From Campylobacteraceae bacterium (GTDB lineage Bacteria > Campylobacterota > Campylobacteria > Campylobacterales > Sulfurovaceae), in assembly GCA_026995985.1 (NCBI GenBank), contig JALWNF010000001.1, positions 1 to 8,452 of the forward strand: a stretch of 8,452 bases of DNA, read 5' to 3'. Of the stretch, positions 1-7,957 are shown piece by piece. Made by a program: the position numbers and the translations under genes. The stretch's first letter is position 1. Every line of letters begins with the position of its first letter. A model generated the notes under the pieces. The model had not been told where the DNA came from, searched no databases, and was given only the letters and a program-made list of their open reading frames with translations.

Positions 1-562
1 TACAACACTCTCTTCTGTTGAAGATATAGAAGATAGATGTAAAGCTTTGGGCTATGAGCCTAAAATTAGAGTTGTAGAGCCTTATTATGATGACTATGAC
101 TATATTAAAATGTCAGTAGATAAGATTATAGAAGCTTTGGGAGATAAAAATAGTGAAGATTATGATTTACTACTTTCTGCTCACGGTCTGCCTATGAGTA
201 TTATTAAAGCTGGTGACCCTTATCAAAATCAGGTAGAGGGGAATGTTTCGGCTATTCGTATATATCTACATGAACGAGGTATAGAGTTTAAAAATATTAA
301 GTTGGTCTATCAGTCAAAAGTTGGAAACTCTGCATGGTTAGAGCCAAATTTGGTAGATGTATTGCGTACTCCTTACAATCGAAAAGTACTTATCTACCCT
401 TTGGCATTTACTATTGATAACTCAGAGACTGTTTATGAACTAGATATTGAACATAGAGAGATAGCCAATAAGATAAAGTATGATGACTATCGTGTAGCAA
501 AATGTTTTAATGACAGTGATGAGTTTGCAGATTTTATAGCTAAAAAGGTAGATGCTCTCTAA
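1..562 (+). CDS. hemH: Ferrochelatase, C-terminal part (5' end outside window)
   Basis: Ferrochelatase inserts ferrous iron into protoporphyrin IX, the last step of protoheme synthesis. The reading frame is open from base 2, so the gene begins upstream; about 186 codons are visible, roughly 60 percent of a typical bacterial enzyme of about 310-320 residues. The TTG at 47 is internal and is not the start. The family signature is clear: LLLSAHGLP followed by a GDPY element, with the metal-site histidine encoded at 182-184. Downstream come YQSKVGNSAWLEP, matching the family's YQS-x-G-x-x-x-WL-x-P block, and the ETVYELDIEH block carrying the conserved glutamates of the active site. The TAA stop shares its last base with the ATG of the next gene (TAATG), so translation is probably coupled. 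No frameshift or missing key residue is seen in the visible part. Confidence 0.95.
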   Translation, partial: TTLSSVEDIEDRCKALGYEPKIRVVEPYYDDYDYIKMSVDKIIEALGDKNSEDYDLLLSAHGLPMSIIKAGDPYQNQVEGNVSAIRIYLHERGIEFKNIKLVYQSKVGNSAWLEPNLVDVLRTPYNRKVLIYPLAFTIDNSETVYELDIEHREIANKIKYDDYRVAKCFNDSDEFADFIAKKVDAL

Positions 563-1125
563 TGCATACAGTACAAGAGGCTTTTGTAGCTAATTATGAG
601 GTTAAACGCTCAAAATTTATAACCCATCTAGTCCCAATAGAGCAGTTTGATGGTCTACAAGAGAGGCTAAAAGAGCAACACCCAAAGGCTAACCATGTAG
701 TCTATGCTTTGCGTTACCTTAATGAGTTTGACCAGATAGTAGAGAACTCATCAGATGATGGTGAGCCAAAAGGTGGTGCTGGAGTTCCCTCTTTAAATGT
801 ACTTCGTGGTGAAGATATGATAAATGTTGCCATTTTAACTGTTCGTTACTTTGGTGGCATAAAGCTTGGTGTAGGTGGTATGGCTAGAGCTTACGCTTCG
901 GCTGTTAAAGAGGTTTTAAATCAAGCCAATATTGTAAAATATGAAAAAGAGTTTAGCTATGAGTTTGACTCTAGCTATAGTGATATTCAAAAGAGAGAGT
1001 ATATTTTAAATAAGTTAGGTATTACTAAAGTAGAGCGAGAATTTTTAGCCAATAGAGTGGCTTGGGTCATTCAAGCAAATGAGAAAAAATTAAATCAATT
1101 TAAAGAAGAGATATGCAAGAGATAG
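562..1125 (+). CDS. yigZ: YigZ / IMPACT (UPF0029) family protein
   Basis: A 187-residue protein of the YigZ/IMPACT family. Its role in bacteria is poorly defined; eukaryotic IMPACT regulates the Gcn2 translational stress response, and bacterial members are thought to bind nucleic acid or act near translation. The N-terminal domain has the expected SKF element (residues 17-19) and HVVYALRY (45-52). The SSDDGEPKG stretch (63-71) leads into the UPF0029 signature at about 83-103, including [11 protein letters not shown] small ferredoxin-like C-terminal domain follows (about 130-187). It is slightly shorter than E. coli YigZ (about 205). The start is fixed by the TAATG junction with hemH; an AAGGT lies at 545-549, somewhat far for a Shine-Dalgarno site, so coupling to hemH probably matters. 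Its 3' end overlaps dedA by 13 bp. Confidence 0.93.
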   Translation: MHTVQEAFVANYEVKRSKFITHLVPIEQFDGLQERLKEQHPKANHVVYALRYLNEFDQIVENSSDDGEPKGGAGVPSLNVLRGEDMINVAILTVRYFGGIKLGVGGMARAYASAVKEVLNQANIVKYEKEFSYEFDSSYSDIQKREYILNKLGITKVEREFLANRVAWVIQANEKKLNQFKEEICKR

Positions 1126-1715
1126 TAGATATAATAGTAAATTTTGCCCGAGAGTTTGGGTATTTGGGCATTTTTATAATGATGTTTTTAGAGAGTACAT
1201 TTTTTCCTTTTCCAAGTGAAGTAGCTATGATACCTGCTGGGTATTTAGCTTCAAAAGGAGATATGAGTTTGACTTTAGCCATTGTTATTGGGACATTAGG
1301 CTCTTTGGCTGGAGCGTTGTTTAACTACTACTTGGCTAAAAAATATGGACGAAAAGGGGTGCTAAGATTTGGTAAGTACTTCTTCTTTACAGAAGAGAAG
1401 CTTCAGAAGATGGAGAGATTTTTTGTAGAGCATGGCTCATTTTCTACCTTTGTGGCACGGCTTATTCCAGGGGTGCGTCAGTTTGTCTCACTTCCTGCTG
1501 GACTCTCTGCTATGAATCTTAAAAAGTTTATGCTTCACACTACTCTTGGGGCTGGAATATGGGTTATTGTTTTAGCACTTTTAGGTTACTTTATTGGTGG
1601 AAATGAAGAGCTTATTAAAAGCTATCTTCATGAGATAGTTTTAGGAACACTCTTTTTGATTATGATAGGAACAATAGCCTATGTTTATAGATATAAAAGA
1701 GCAAAAAAGATATAA
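1113..1715 (+). CDS. DedA family inner-membrane protein (VTT/SNARE-associated domain)
   Basis: A 200-residue integral inner-membrane protein of the DedA superfamily. Members are proton-coupled membrane transporters, and some have been shown to recycle undecaprenyl phosphate or move phospholipids across the bilayer. Visible hallmarks are the acidic re-entrant region, with E27 and FFPFPSE ending at E36, then MIPAGYLA (39-46), and the family motif F-x-x-R-x-x-P-G-x-R at about 113-122 (R116, P119, R122). Hydrophobic segments follow at about 143-162 and 173-191, and the tail is basic (RYKRAKK). The length matches the family. The ATG at 1113 lies inside the end of yigZ, preceded by a purine-rich AAAGAAGAG (1102-1110); starting later would cut off the first helix. 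Which DedA subgroup it belongs to, and its substrate, cannot be told from sequence alone. Confidence 0.93.
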   Translation: MQEIVDIIVNFAREFGYLGIFIMMFLESTFFPFPSEVAMIPAGYLASKGDMSLTLAIVIGTLGSLAGALFNYYLAKKYGRKGVLRFGKYFFFTEEKLQKMERFFVEHGSFSTFVARLIPGVRQFVSLPAGLSAMNLKKFMLHTTLGAGIWVIVLALLGYFIGGNEELIKSYLHEIVLGTLFLIMIGTIAYVYRYKRAKKI

Positions 1716-1716
1716 T
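1711..1716 (+). promoter_or_regulatory. Candidate -10 box for the proA-tamAB unit
   Basis: A perfect TATAAT overlaps the TAA stop codon of dedA. Transcription starting about 7 bp downstream would give a leader of roughly 75 nt before the proA ATG at 1800. No recognisable -35 box is seen at the normal spacing, which is common in Campylobacterota. A closer TATATA at 1777-1782 would put the transcript start on top of the ribosome binding site and is less likely. AT-rich sequence yields chance matches, so the call is tentative. Confidence 0.35.
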
Positions 1717-1736
1717 AATCCACACAATTAATATTA

Positions 1737-1765
1737 CTTGTTTCCATAAGAATATTGGGAATAAG
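1737..1765 (+). other. Weak stem-loop in the proA leader
   Basis: CTTGTTTCC (1737-1745) can pair with GGGAATAAG (1757-1765), giving a 9-bp stem with two G-U pairs and an 11-base loop. It lies in the 84-bp gap between dedA and proA. No T-tract follows (the next bases are TCTACTT), so it is not a standard intrinsic terminator. It could be a leader structure, a processing site or chance. Confidence 0.2.
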
Positions 1766-1786
1766 TCTACTTAGGTTATATAAAAA

Positions 1787-1791
1787 AAGGA
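1787..1791 (+). promoter_or_regulatory. Ribosome binding site deciding the proA start
   Basis: AAGGA sits 8 bases before the ATG at 1800. The frame is open further upstream to a TTG at 1755, but that codon has no good Shine-Dalgarno site and would add 15 residues not expected in ProA. The ATG at 1800 is therefore chosen. Confidence 0.7.
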
Positions 1792-1799
1792 AAAATATT

Positions 1800-3032
1800 A
1801 TGAAAGAGTTTTTAGCACAAGCGAAAGCCTCAACACAGATTATTGCAACTTTAGATGGAAAAACAAAAAATAGAATCTTAAATGAGATGGCAGATGCATT
1901 GTTGCAGAATAAGAGAGTTATAGTAAATGCCAATGCTAAAGATATGGAAGCAGGAAAGAAGGCAAATTTGAACTCAGCTCTTCTTGATAGATTGTTGTTA
2001 GATGAGACTAGAGTAGAAGCTATGGCTAACTCTCTACGAGAGATAGCTGTACTAAAAGAGCCTGTAGGAAGAGTTTTAGAGGGGTGGGTAAACGATGATA
2101 ACTTACGTATTGAGAAGGTCTCTGTACCTATTGGTGTAATAGGGGTCATCTATGAGTCTCGACCAAATGTTACCTCTGATGTAGCTGGTTTATGTTTTAA
2201 GAGTGGTAATGTTGCTATTTTAAAAGGTGGAAAAGAGGCAGAAAATTCAAATAGTGCTATTGCTAAGGTACTGCAAGAGGTTTTAGTTAAAAATGAGTTG
2301 CCAAAAGAGATTATTTCACTTCTTCCTGATGCAACAAGAGAGGGTGTAGCTAAGCTTATTAAAGAAGATGAGTATGTTGATTTAATAGTTCCTCGTGGTG
2401 GAGAGGCACTTATTAGATTTATCTCTAAAAATGCCTCAGTACCTGTGGTAAAACATGATAAAGGGCTTTGTCATACCTATATTCATAGAGATGCGAGTCA
2501 TATTAAAGCCTTAAGTATTGCTATTAATGCAAAGTGTCAAAGACCAGGTGTTTGTAATGCTATGGAGACTCTTCTTCTTGATAAAGAGATAGCTAAAGTT
2601 CTGCTTCCTGGACTATATAAAGCATTTGTTGATAGAGGAACAAAACTTAAAGGGTGTGCTGTAACAAGAGAGTTTATATTTGTAGAACCTGCTACAGAGG
2701 TAGATTACAATACTGAGTATTTGGCAAATATTTTAAATATTAAAGTAGTCTCTGGTATAGAGGAGGCTATTGCGCATATTAGCAAGTATGGTTCAGGTCA
2801 CTCTGAAGCGATTATTACTGAAAACTACTCAGCTGCTGAAAAATTTATGAATGCTGTTGATGCTGCTTGTGTATATGTTAATGCAAGTACACGTTTTACA
2901 GATGGTGGAGTGTTTGGTTTTGGAGCAGAGGTTGGAATTTCAACTAATAAACTTCATGCAAGAGGACCAATGGGAATTAATGAGTTAACAACATATAAGT
3001 TTAAGATTTATGGGAATGGACAGATAAGATAG
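1800..3032 (+). CDS. proA: Gamma-glutamyl phosphate reductase
   Basis: ProA reduces gamma-glutamyl phosphate to glutamate-5-semialdehyde with NADPH, the second step of proline synthesis from glutamate, in the cytoplasm. The 410-residue length fits the family (about 415). Visible hallmarks are the cofactor-domain stretch GVIGVIYESRPNVTSDVAGL (112-131), SGNVAILKGGKEAENSN (135-151), the catalytic cysteine C252 in the RPGVCNAMETLL block (248-259), the ProA signature around AIAHISKYGSGHSEAI, and the C-terminal RFTDGGVFGFGAEVGIST and HARGPMG blocks. The family relies on ProB (glutamate 5-kinase) to make its labile substrate, but proB is not in this window. In many Campylobacterota proB is encoded elsewhere, so this alone is not odd. 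A separate promoter over the dedA stop is plausible. tamA begins 12 bp after the stop, suggesting cotranscription without an obvious functional link. Confidence 0.97.
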   Translation: MKEFLAQAKASTQIIATLDGKTKNRILNEMADALLQNKRVIVNANAKDMEAGKKANLNSALLDRLLLDETRVEAMANSLREIAVLKEPVGRVLEGWVNDDNLRIEKVSVPIGVIGVIYESRPNVTSDVAGLCFKSGNVAILKGGKEAENSNSAIAKVLQEVLVKNELPKEIISLLPDATREGVAKLIKEDEYVDLIVPRGGEALIRFISKNASVPVVKHDKGLCHTYIHRDASHIKALSIAINAKCQRPGVCNAMETLLLDKEIAKVLLPGLYKAFVDRGTKLKGCAVTREFIFVEPATEVDYNTEYLANILNIKVVSGIEEAIAHISKYGSGHSEAIITENYSAAEKFMNAVDAACVYVNASTRFTDGGVFGFGAEVGISTNKLHARGPMGINELTTYKFKIYGNGQIR

Positions 3033-3044
3033 TAGAAATCTTTA

Positions 3045-4778
3045 ATGAAATATATTTTAATATTGTTACTCATAGTCTCATCATTGAGTTCTAAAAATAA
3101 TAAAGCAATATTGGTTCCTATTATCTTTGAAGGAAATAAAATTGTCTCTACCTCCGATTTAGAGGAGGTAATTGGTGCAAAAAAGCCTCCATTTTATGTC
3201 TTTTGGAAAGATAGACTTCCAAAAGTTAATATTAAAATGTATGATAAGCTAGAAGAGACCTTTAGACTTTTTTATAAAAATGAGGGATTTTATGATGCCA
3301 ATATTAGTACCTATAGAGATAGAGAAGCTATTAAGGTTATTATAGAAGAGAATAGACCTATTATAATTGAAGATATTATTATAGATAGCGATTTGGATTT
3401 AAGTGAAGATATTACTTTGATTAAAGGAGAGCGTTTTAGAGCTAAAGACTTTACAGAGACAAAAAGAAATATTCATAAACGACTCCTTACAGAGGGGTAC
3501 TGTAGTCCTGAACTATCTACTAAAGCCTATTTAGATTTAGAAAAGTATAAAGCTTTTATAAAGATAGACTTAGAAAAGAGGAAGCTGTGTCATTTTGGAA
3601 AAGTTACTATAAAGACTAAATCTAAAACTATGGACGATGATATTATTCTTTCACGTTTGCAATTTGAAGAGGGAGATGTCTTTAATATTGAAAAGATAAA
3701 AGATAGCTATGAAGCACTATATAGTTTAGAGTCTTTTGACCAATTAAATTTAGATTATAGCAGAAAGCTTTACAATAGAAAGCCTGTGGATATTACCTAT
3801 AAAGAGGTATCTAAAAAGATACATACTAGAATGGGTTTAGGGTATGCTACCGATTTAAAGTTTCAAGGTAGATTCTATTGGGAGTATCGAAACTATCATG
3901 GAAATGGTAAGAAGTTAGTCTTTGATACACTTCTCTCTAAAGACCAAAAGAGAGTTGAGAGTAGACTTTTTGTACCCTATGTCTACTCTATAAAAGGTTA
4001 CCATTTAGACTTTTTAAATTCAGTTGGTTACTCTGAAGAGAGAGATATTCATAACTTTGATGAACATGTTGTTTTTGATAAGCTATATCTTATTCATAAA
4101 AGTTCGCAGTGGCATAATAGTATTGGATTGGGTGTTGAGCAGAGAGATATTTTTAATGCAAATCAGATTCTTGATAAACACTTTTTTCTTATATACCCTT
4201 TTGTTAAACTTATTTATGACAGAAGAGACTCCAAACTAAATCCTAAAAATGGTTTCTACTTTGCACACAATATGGAGTATGGACTCCAATATAGTTCAGA
4301 TAGTACATCATATTTAAAATATGAAGATGAGTTAAGATTTATCTACACTCCTAGTTGGAATATCACGCTATCTTCTGTTGGTCGAATTGGTGCTATTGAG
4401 CTATATAAAAATAGTATGCCTGAGTCAAAAAAGTTTTTTGCAGGTGGAGCTTTTACCAATAGAGCTTATGGTTATGATAGATTAGGAATTACAGAGTCCC
4501 CAACTAAAGATAGTGAGCTTGGTGGATTTACCTTTGCAAATTTAAGTTTAGAGGTCAATTTCCCTATTTATAAAAAATTTAGAGGAGCACTCTTTAATGA
4601 CAATACAATGATTTCAGATAATCAAGGTATTTGGGAGTTTACAAATAGAGTTATAAGCTCTGCAGGAGTTGGTTTTCGTTATGAGACCCCTATTGGCCCT
4701 TTTAAGATTGATTTAGGAATGAATATACATGATAAATCTCAACGAGCAGTACACTTTCAGGTAGGTCAATCGTTTTGA
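3045..4778 (+). CDS. tamA: TamA-like Omp85 outer-membrane protein (BamA/TamA family)
   Basis: An Omp85-superfamily outer-membrane barrel with periplasmic POTRA domains, most likely the outer-membrane half of the translocation and assembly module. A short signal peptide is visible (MKYILILLLIVSSLSS, cut near residue 16). Three POTRA-like repeats follow at about 22-107, 108-183 and 184-258, then a barrel from about 260 to the terminal phenylalanine F577. Three POTRAs and 577 residues match TamA, not BamA (five POTRAs, over 700 residues). Barrel landmarks are YDRRDSKLNPKNGFYF (391-406), FFAGGAFTNRAYGY (464-477, the loop-6 region) and the final strand ending HFQVGQSF. The loop-6 motif reads R-A-Y where the family usually has R-G-F or R-G-Y. 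An in-frame TAG at 3033 fixes the ATG at 3045 as the earliest start; its Shine-Dalgarno site is weak, so coupling to proA is possible. The immediate tamB neighbour supports the TamA call. Confidence 0.88.
   Translation: MKYILILLLIVSSLSSKNNKAILVPIIFEGNKIVSTSDLEEVIGAKKPPFYVFWKDRLPKVNIKMYDKLEETFRLFYKNEGFYDANISTYRDREAIKVIIEENRPIIIEDIIIDSDLDLSEDITLIKGERFRAKDFTETKRNIHKRLLTEGYCSPELSTKAYLDLEKYKAFIKIDLEKRKLCHFGKVTIKTKSKTMDDDIILSRLQFEEGDVFNIEKIKDSYEALYSLESFDQLNLDYSRKLYNRKPVDITYKEVSKKIHTRMGLGYATDLKFQGRFYWEYRNYHGNGKKLVFDTLLSKDQKRVESRLFVPYVYSIKGYHLDFLNSVGYSEERDIHNFDEHVVFDKLYLIHKSSQWHNSIGLGVEQRDIFNANQILDKHFFLIYPFVKLIYDRRDSKLNPKNGFYFAHNMEYGLQYSSDSTSYLKYEDELRFIYTPSWNITLSSVGRIGAIELYKNSMPESKKFFAGGAFTNRAYGYDRLGITESPTKDSELGGFTFANLSLEVNFPIYKKFRGALFNDNTMISDNQGIWEFTNRVISSAGVGFRYETPIGPFKIDLGMNIHDKSQRAVHFQVGQSF
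4759..4765 (+). promoter_or_regulatory. Ribosome binding site supporting a TTG start for tamB
   Basis: AGGTAGG lies inside the last codons of tamA, with its second AGG 9 bases before the TTG at 4775. No ATG in frame is close enough to keep the N-terminal membrane anchor, so this site and the 4-bp TTGA overlap with the tamA stop select the TTG start. Confidence 0.6.
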
Positions 4779-7700
4779 TACGTCTTTTTTATTGGTTTCT
4801 AGTATTATTAGAGATAGTTTTAATTGTTTCTGTACTTTGTCTATTTATTGCTACTGACTCACGAACTGTAACAATTATTGCTAAGCAGATACTCCCCTCA
4901 ACTAAATTTACCTATAAATCAATTAGTGGAAACCTTTTTGAAGGTTTAAGAGTACAAGGACTATCTTATGATAATCATCAACTTTTTCATAAAGCTACAA
5001 TTCATTGGAATCCTATTAGTCTACTCTATCATAAAGTCTCTTTAACTAGAGTAGAGGTAGAGGGATTGGAGCTTGATGCTGTTATAGGAATGGTAAAGGA
5101 GTTAGAGACTAACTCAACAAAAAGTAGTAGTCCCTCTTTTGACTATACGCTCTCTTTGAGTAATATTCATGTCGATATTAATCCATATATTTTTGAAGGG
5201 GTAAAGTTCTCATCTTTTCTATTTGAGAGTAGAGAGATGGAGGTTGACAAAGATTTCATTATAGATAGTAAGGGGATAAATCTCGCTTTTGATTCTGATA
5301 TTGCTAATCTTAAGTTAAAAGGAGAGATAGTAAAGGGTAGACTCTTATTAGATAGTCTATCTTTAAAAAATATTTCAACTGTTACAATTACAAAGTTGGC
5401 AAAAAGAGTATCAAAAAATCATAAAGATAAATCTATTATTAAAAAAGACTCTAAAGATATTTTTAACCCTTTTAAAGAGATTAGAGTAAAAGAGGCATTT
5501 GTTTCTCTAAAGCCTGTTACTTACGGAGAGATATATATTAAAAGACTCTCTTTACAACTATATAATGGAGTTATTGACCCCTATAGAGGCTATGAGTATA
5601 GATTTAAAAAGCTAAGAGTAAAGGGGCAGACCAATTTAGGAAATATTGACTATAGAGGTTATGCAAGAGAATCGACTATATATGCAAAAGGAGATATTAA
5701 ATTAAAAAAGAGACTCTTTACCAAATATAAGCTTCCTATAAACTATAGAGGATTGAAACGACTGTCAAGTAGTTTGAAGCTAAACCATCACGGTATTTGG
5801 ATAGAGATAGACCATCGTCTAAAAAAACTACTATCTAATAGTAAAAACTTCAATATAAACATCTCAAAAGCATACCATAAAATATCATATATTTATGGAA
5901 AAGATTTAGAGGTACAAAGTAAAATTTATGGCTCAAATAGCTATGCTAAAAAGATGAATCTTGAACTTAAGAGTATTATTAGTTTTAAAAGAGGTAAAAC
6001 TACATATGATGGTAATATGACATTAGATGAACTTCAGCAGGTTCCAGATGTAGTATCTAATTACCTTTTAACTAACCTAAAAGTGGAGTTTAAGGGGGAT
6101 AAAAAGGGGTTAAAAGCAGAAGTTAGCTCTGAGCTACTCAAAGGAGATTTAGAGCTTAAAAGCTATAAATCTCTCAATATAAATCTAGTAAGTAAAAAGA
6201 GAAATATTCTTTTAGGTAAACTTCTTCCATCTATAGATAAAAGTTATCAAAATGAGACTTTAGATTTAAAAGCTACAGCACTATTACCTTTTAAAAATAT
6301 AGAAAAATCAAAAATTAGTTTAGATATTGGCTCTGCTCTAATAAATTTAAATGCTAAAACGGTACTAAAAATGCCATATCAGATAGATTTTAAACTCCAA
6401 CTACCAAAAAATTCAAAATTAAAAGATATTGATAAAAATATAAATTTTTCACGGTTAAGTAATCTATTTGGAAAGATTACCTTAGATAAAAATCACTTAA
6501 AAGCAGAGATAGATAATAAAAATGATTTGAGTATAAAATTTAGTTATGATACTAAAAAATATAGACTCTTAAAAGCAAATATTCTTTTAGATGATATGCC
6601 TATTTATCTCTCAACCAATTTAAGTGGAGCTATTCGTGTGGAGAGTCACATTGCTAATATTCAAAAGAGTTTTAGAGTTTTAAAACAATATTATAAATTT
6701 GAAGCTCCTACTATTCAAGGTTCAGTAGATATACTATTAACTCAAAAGAGAAACAACTCTATCTCTTGCCATATAGAGAGCAAAAATATTAAATATCTCT
6801 CAGATAAAGGGGTAAATCTCTCTCTCTTTAATATCTACAATATAAGTAGTAAATTTAATATTGATAAAGATTTTAATATAGTCTTAGAGAGGTATCATTT
6901 TAATATAGATAAAAATGAGTATATTTATGACTTCTTTTCTAATAAAAACTCTTATCTATATTTTAAAAATGGAAATATTAAAATAAAAAAACTTTGGGTT
7001 AATGATGTTGTTTTGATAAATGGTAATTATGAATTAGAGAAGAGAAAAGGTCTCTTTTATGTTAAAGCAACTCCTTACCATTTTAAAAATAAAAACTTTG
7101 ACCTTCTACTAAATGTTAATATTAAAGCAAAAATTTTAGAAGATAAGTTTGATGTATCAGGAAATGTAGATATATTGGGAAATAGTATTAGATATGAACT
7201 TCCTACTACTGGAATTATTGAAGATTCAGATATTATTATTGTTCAAGATATGTTAAAAGATAGTGAAGCACCTTTTCAAAACTTAAAACTCTACCTTAAA
7301 GTAAATAGCTCTAAACCATTATATTATATAGGAGATGGTATAGAGGTGAGTTTTTTAAGTGATATAAGTATTGTAAAAGATTATAAACAGCACATGCTTA
7401 TTACAGGAATGTCAACCATAAAAGATGGATACTATGAGCTTGAGGGGAAACACTTTACTTTAGATGAGAGTCATCTCTACTTTGCAGGAGATGTAAGAAA
7501 ACCTCTACTTGATATTAAAGCAGACTATGTAAAAGACCAATATACAATTCATATATTTATATCTGGTACATCAGATGAACCAATTATTAACTTTAACTCT
7601 GACCCATATTTAAGTCAACAGGAGATTCTTTCGCTTATTCTTTTTGATGAGACAGGAACCAATAATGGAAAAGGAACAGAGGCTTATACTCTTCTTGGTG

Positions 7701-7957
7701 GAACATTTGCAAAAGGGCTTATGAAGAGTTTAGGAATAAATATTAATCACTTTATACTAGGAGCAGATGAACAGAACCAACTTATGTTAGAGGTAGGGGG
7801 TAAAATATCTAAAAATATCTCGCTTCTTTACTTAAATAGAGATGGAGCTAATGGTGTAAAAGTAAGAGTAGAGCATGGTAAAAAATTTGAGACTGATATT
7901 ATTGTTATGCCTCCTAATACATCAAGTATTGAGTTTCTTTATAAGAGTGACCACTAA
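4775..7957 (+). CDS. tamB: TamB-like translocation and assembly module protein (DUF490)
   Basis: TamB is anchored in the inner membrane and spans the periplasm as a long beta-rich groove that works with TamA. It has been linked to outer-membrane protein assembly and, more recently with other AsmA-like proteins, to phospholipid transport to the outer membrane. This protein has 1060 residues (E. coli TamB 1259). One uncleaved membrane helix is seen at about 7-26, followed by the typical SGNLFEGLRVQGL segment (51-63). The middle is a long series of alternating hydrophobic strands rich in Lys, Ser, Ile and Asn, with a Lys-rich patch at about 207-228. The DUF490/TamB domain occupies roughly the last 300 residues, including GTSDEPIINFNSDP (931-944), SQQEILSLILF (947-957) and a Gly-rich C-terminal strand region. 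The start is a TTG in a 4-bp overlap with tamA (TTGA), preceded by AGGTAGG. The middle is expected to be poorly conserved. Confidence 0.9.
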   Translation: MIRLFYWFLVLLEIVLIVSVLCLFIATDSRTVTIIAKQILPSTKFTYKSISGNLFEGLRVQGLSYDNHQLFHKATIHWNPISLLYHKVSLTRVEVEGLELDAVIGMVKELETNSTKSSSPSFDYTLSLSNIHVDINPYIFEGVKFSSFLFESREMEVDKDFIIDSKGINLAFDSDIANLKLKGEIVKGRLLLDSLSLKNISTVTITKLAKRVSKNHKDKSIIKKDSKDIFNPFKEIRVKEAFVSLKPVTYGEIYIKRLSLQLYNGVIDPYRGYEYRFKKLRVKGQTNLGNIDYRGYARESTIYAKGDIKLKKRLFTKYKLPINYRGLKRLSSSLKLNHHGIWIEIDHRLKKLLSNSKNFNINISKAYHKISYIYGKDLEVQSKIYGSNSYAKKMNLELKSIISFKRGKTTYDGNMTLDELQQVPDVVSNYLLTNLKVEFKGDKKGLKAEVSSELLKGDLELKSYKSLNINLVSKKRNILLGKLLPSIDKSYQNETLDLKATALLPFKNIEKSKISLDIGSALINLNAKTVLKMPYQIDFKLQLPKNSKLKDIDKNINFSRLSNLFGKITLDKNHLKAEIDNKNDLSIKFSYDTKKYRLLKANILLDDMPIYLSTNLSGAIRVESHIANIQKSFRVLKQYYKFEAPTIQGSVDILLTQKRNNSISCHIESKNIKYLSDKGVNLSLFNIYNISSKFNIDKDFNIVLERYHFNIDKNEYIYDFFSNKNSYLYFKNGNIKIKKLWVNDVVLINGNYELEKRKGLFYVKATPYHFKNKNFDLLLNVNIKAKILEDKFDVSGNVDILGNSIRYELPTTGIIEDSDIIIVQDMLKDSEAPFQNLKLYLKVNSSKPLYYIGDGIEVSFLSDISIVKDYKQHMLITGMSTIKDGYYELEGKHFTLDESHLYFAGDVRKPLLDIKADYVKDQYTIHIFISGTSDEPIINFNSDPYLSQQEILSLILFDETGTNNGKGTEAYTLLGGTFAKGLMKSLGININHFILGADEQNQLMLEVGGKISKNISLLYLNRDGANGVKVRVEHGKKFETDIIVMPPNTSSIEFLYKSDH

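Noticed and set aside
1100..1282. Short - strand open frame of 60 codons
   Set aside because: It is antisense to the yigZ/dedA junction, with no ribosome site or family resemblance noticed.
1737..1765. Intrinsic terminator after dedA
   Set aside because: The stem has two G-U pairs and a long loop and is not followed by a T-tract, so it is recorded only as a weak stem-loop.
1755..1799. Upstream TTG start adding 15 residues to ProA
   Set aside because: The ATG at 1800 has an AAGGA at good spacing and gives the expected family N-terminus.
1685..2149. Open reading frame of 154 codons on the - strand
   Set aside because: It lies antisense to the end of dedA, the gap and the start of proA, has a low-complexity Ser/Phe/Leu composition with no recognisable domain, and the + strand proteins here are certain.
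4024..4239. Short + strand open frame of 71 codons inside tamA
   Set aside because: It is in another frame within the barrel-coding part of tamA; its hydrophobic look comes from frame-shifted AT-rich codons.
3045..4778. Calling the Omp85 protein BamA
   Set aside because: It has three POTRA-like repeats, not five, is 577 residues long, and is directly joined to a TamB-like gene, all of which fit TamA better.
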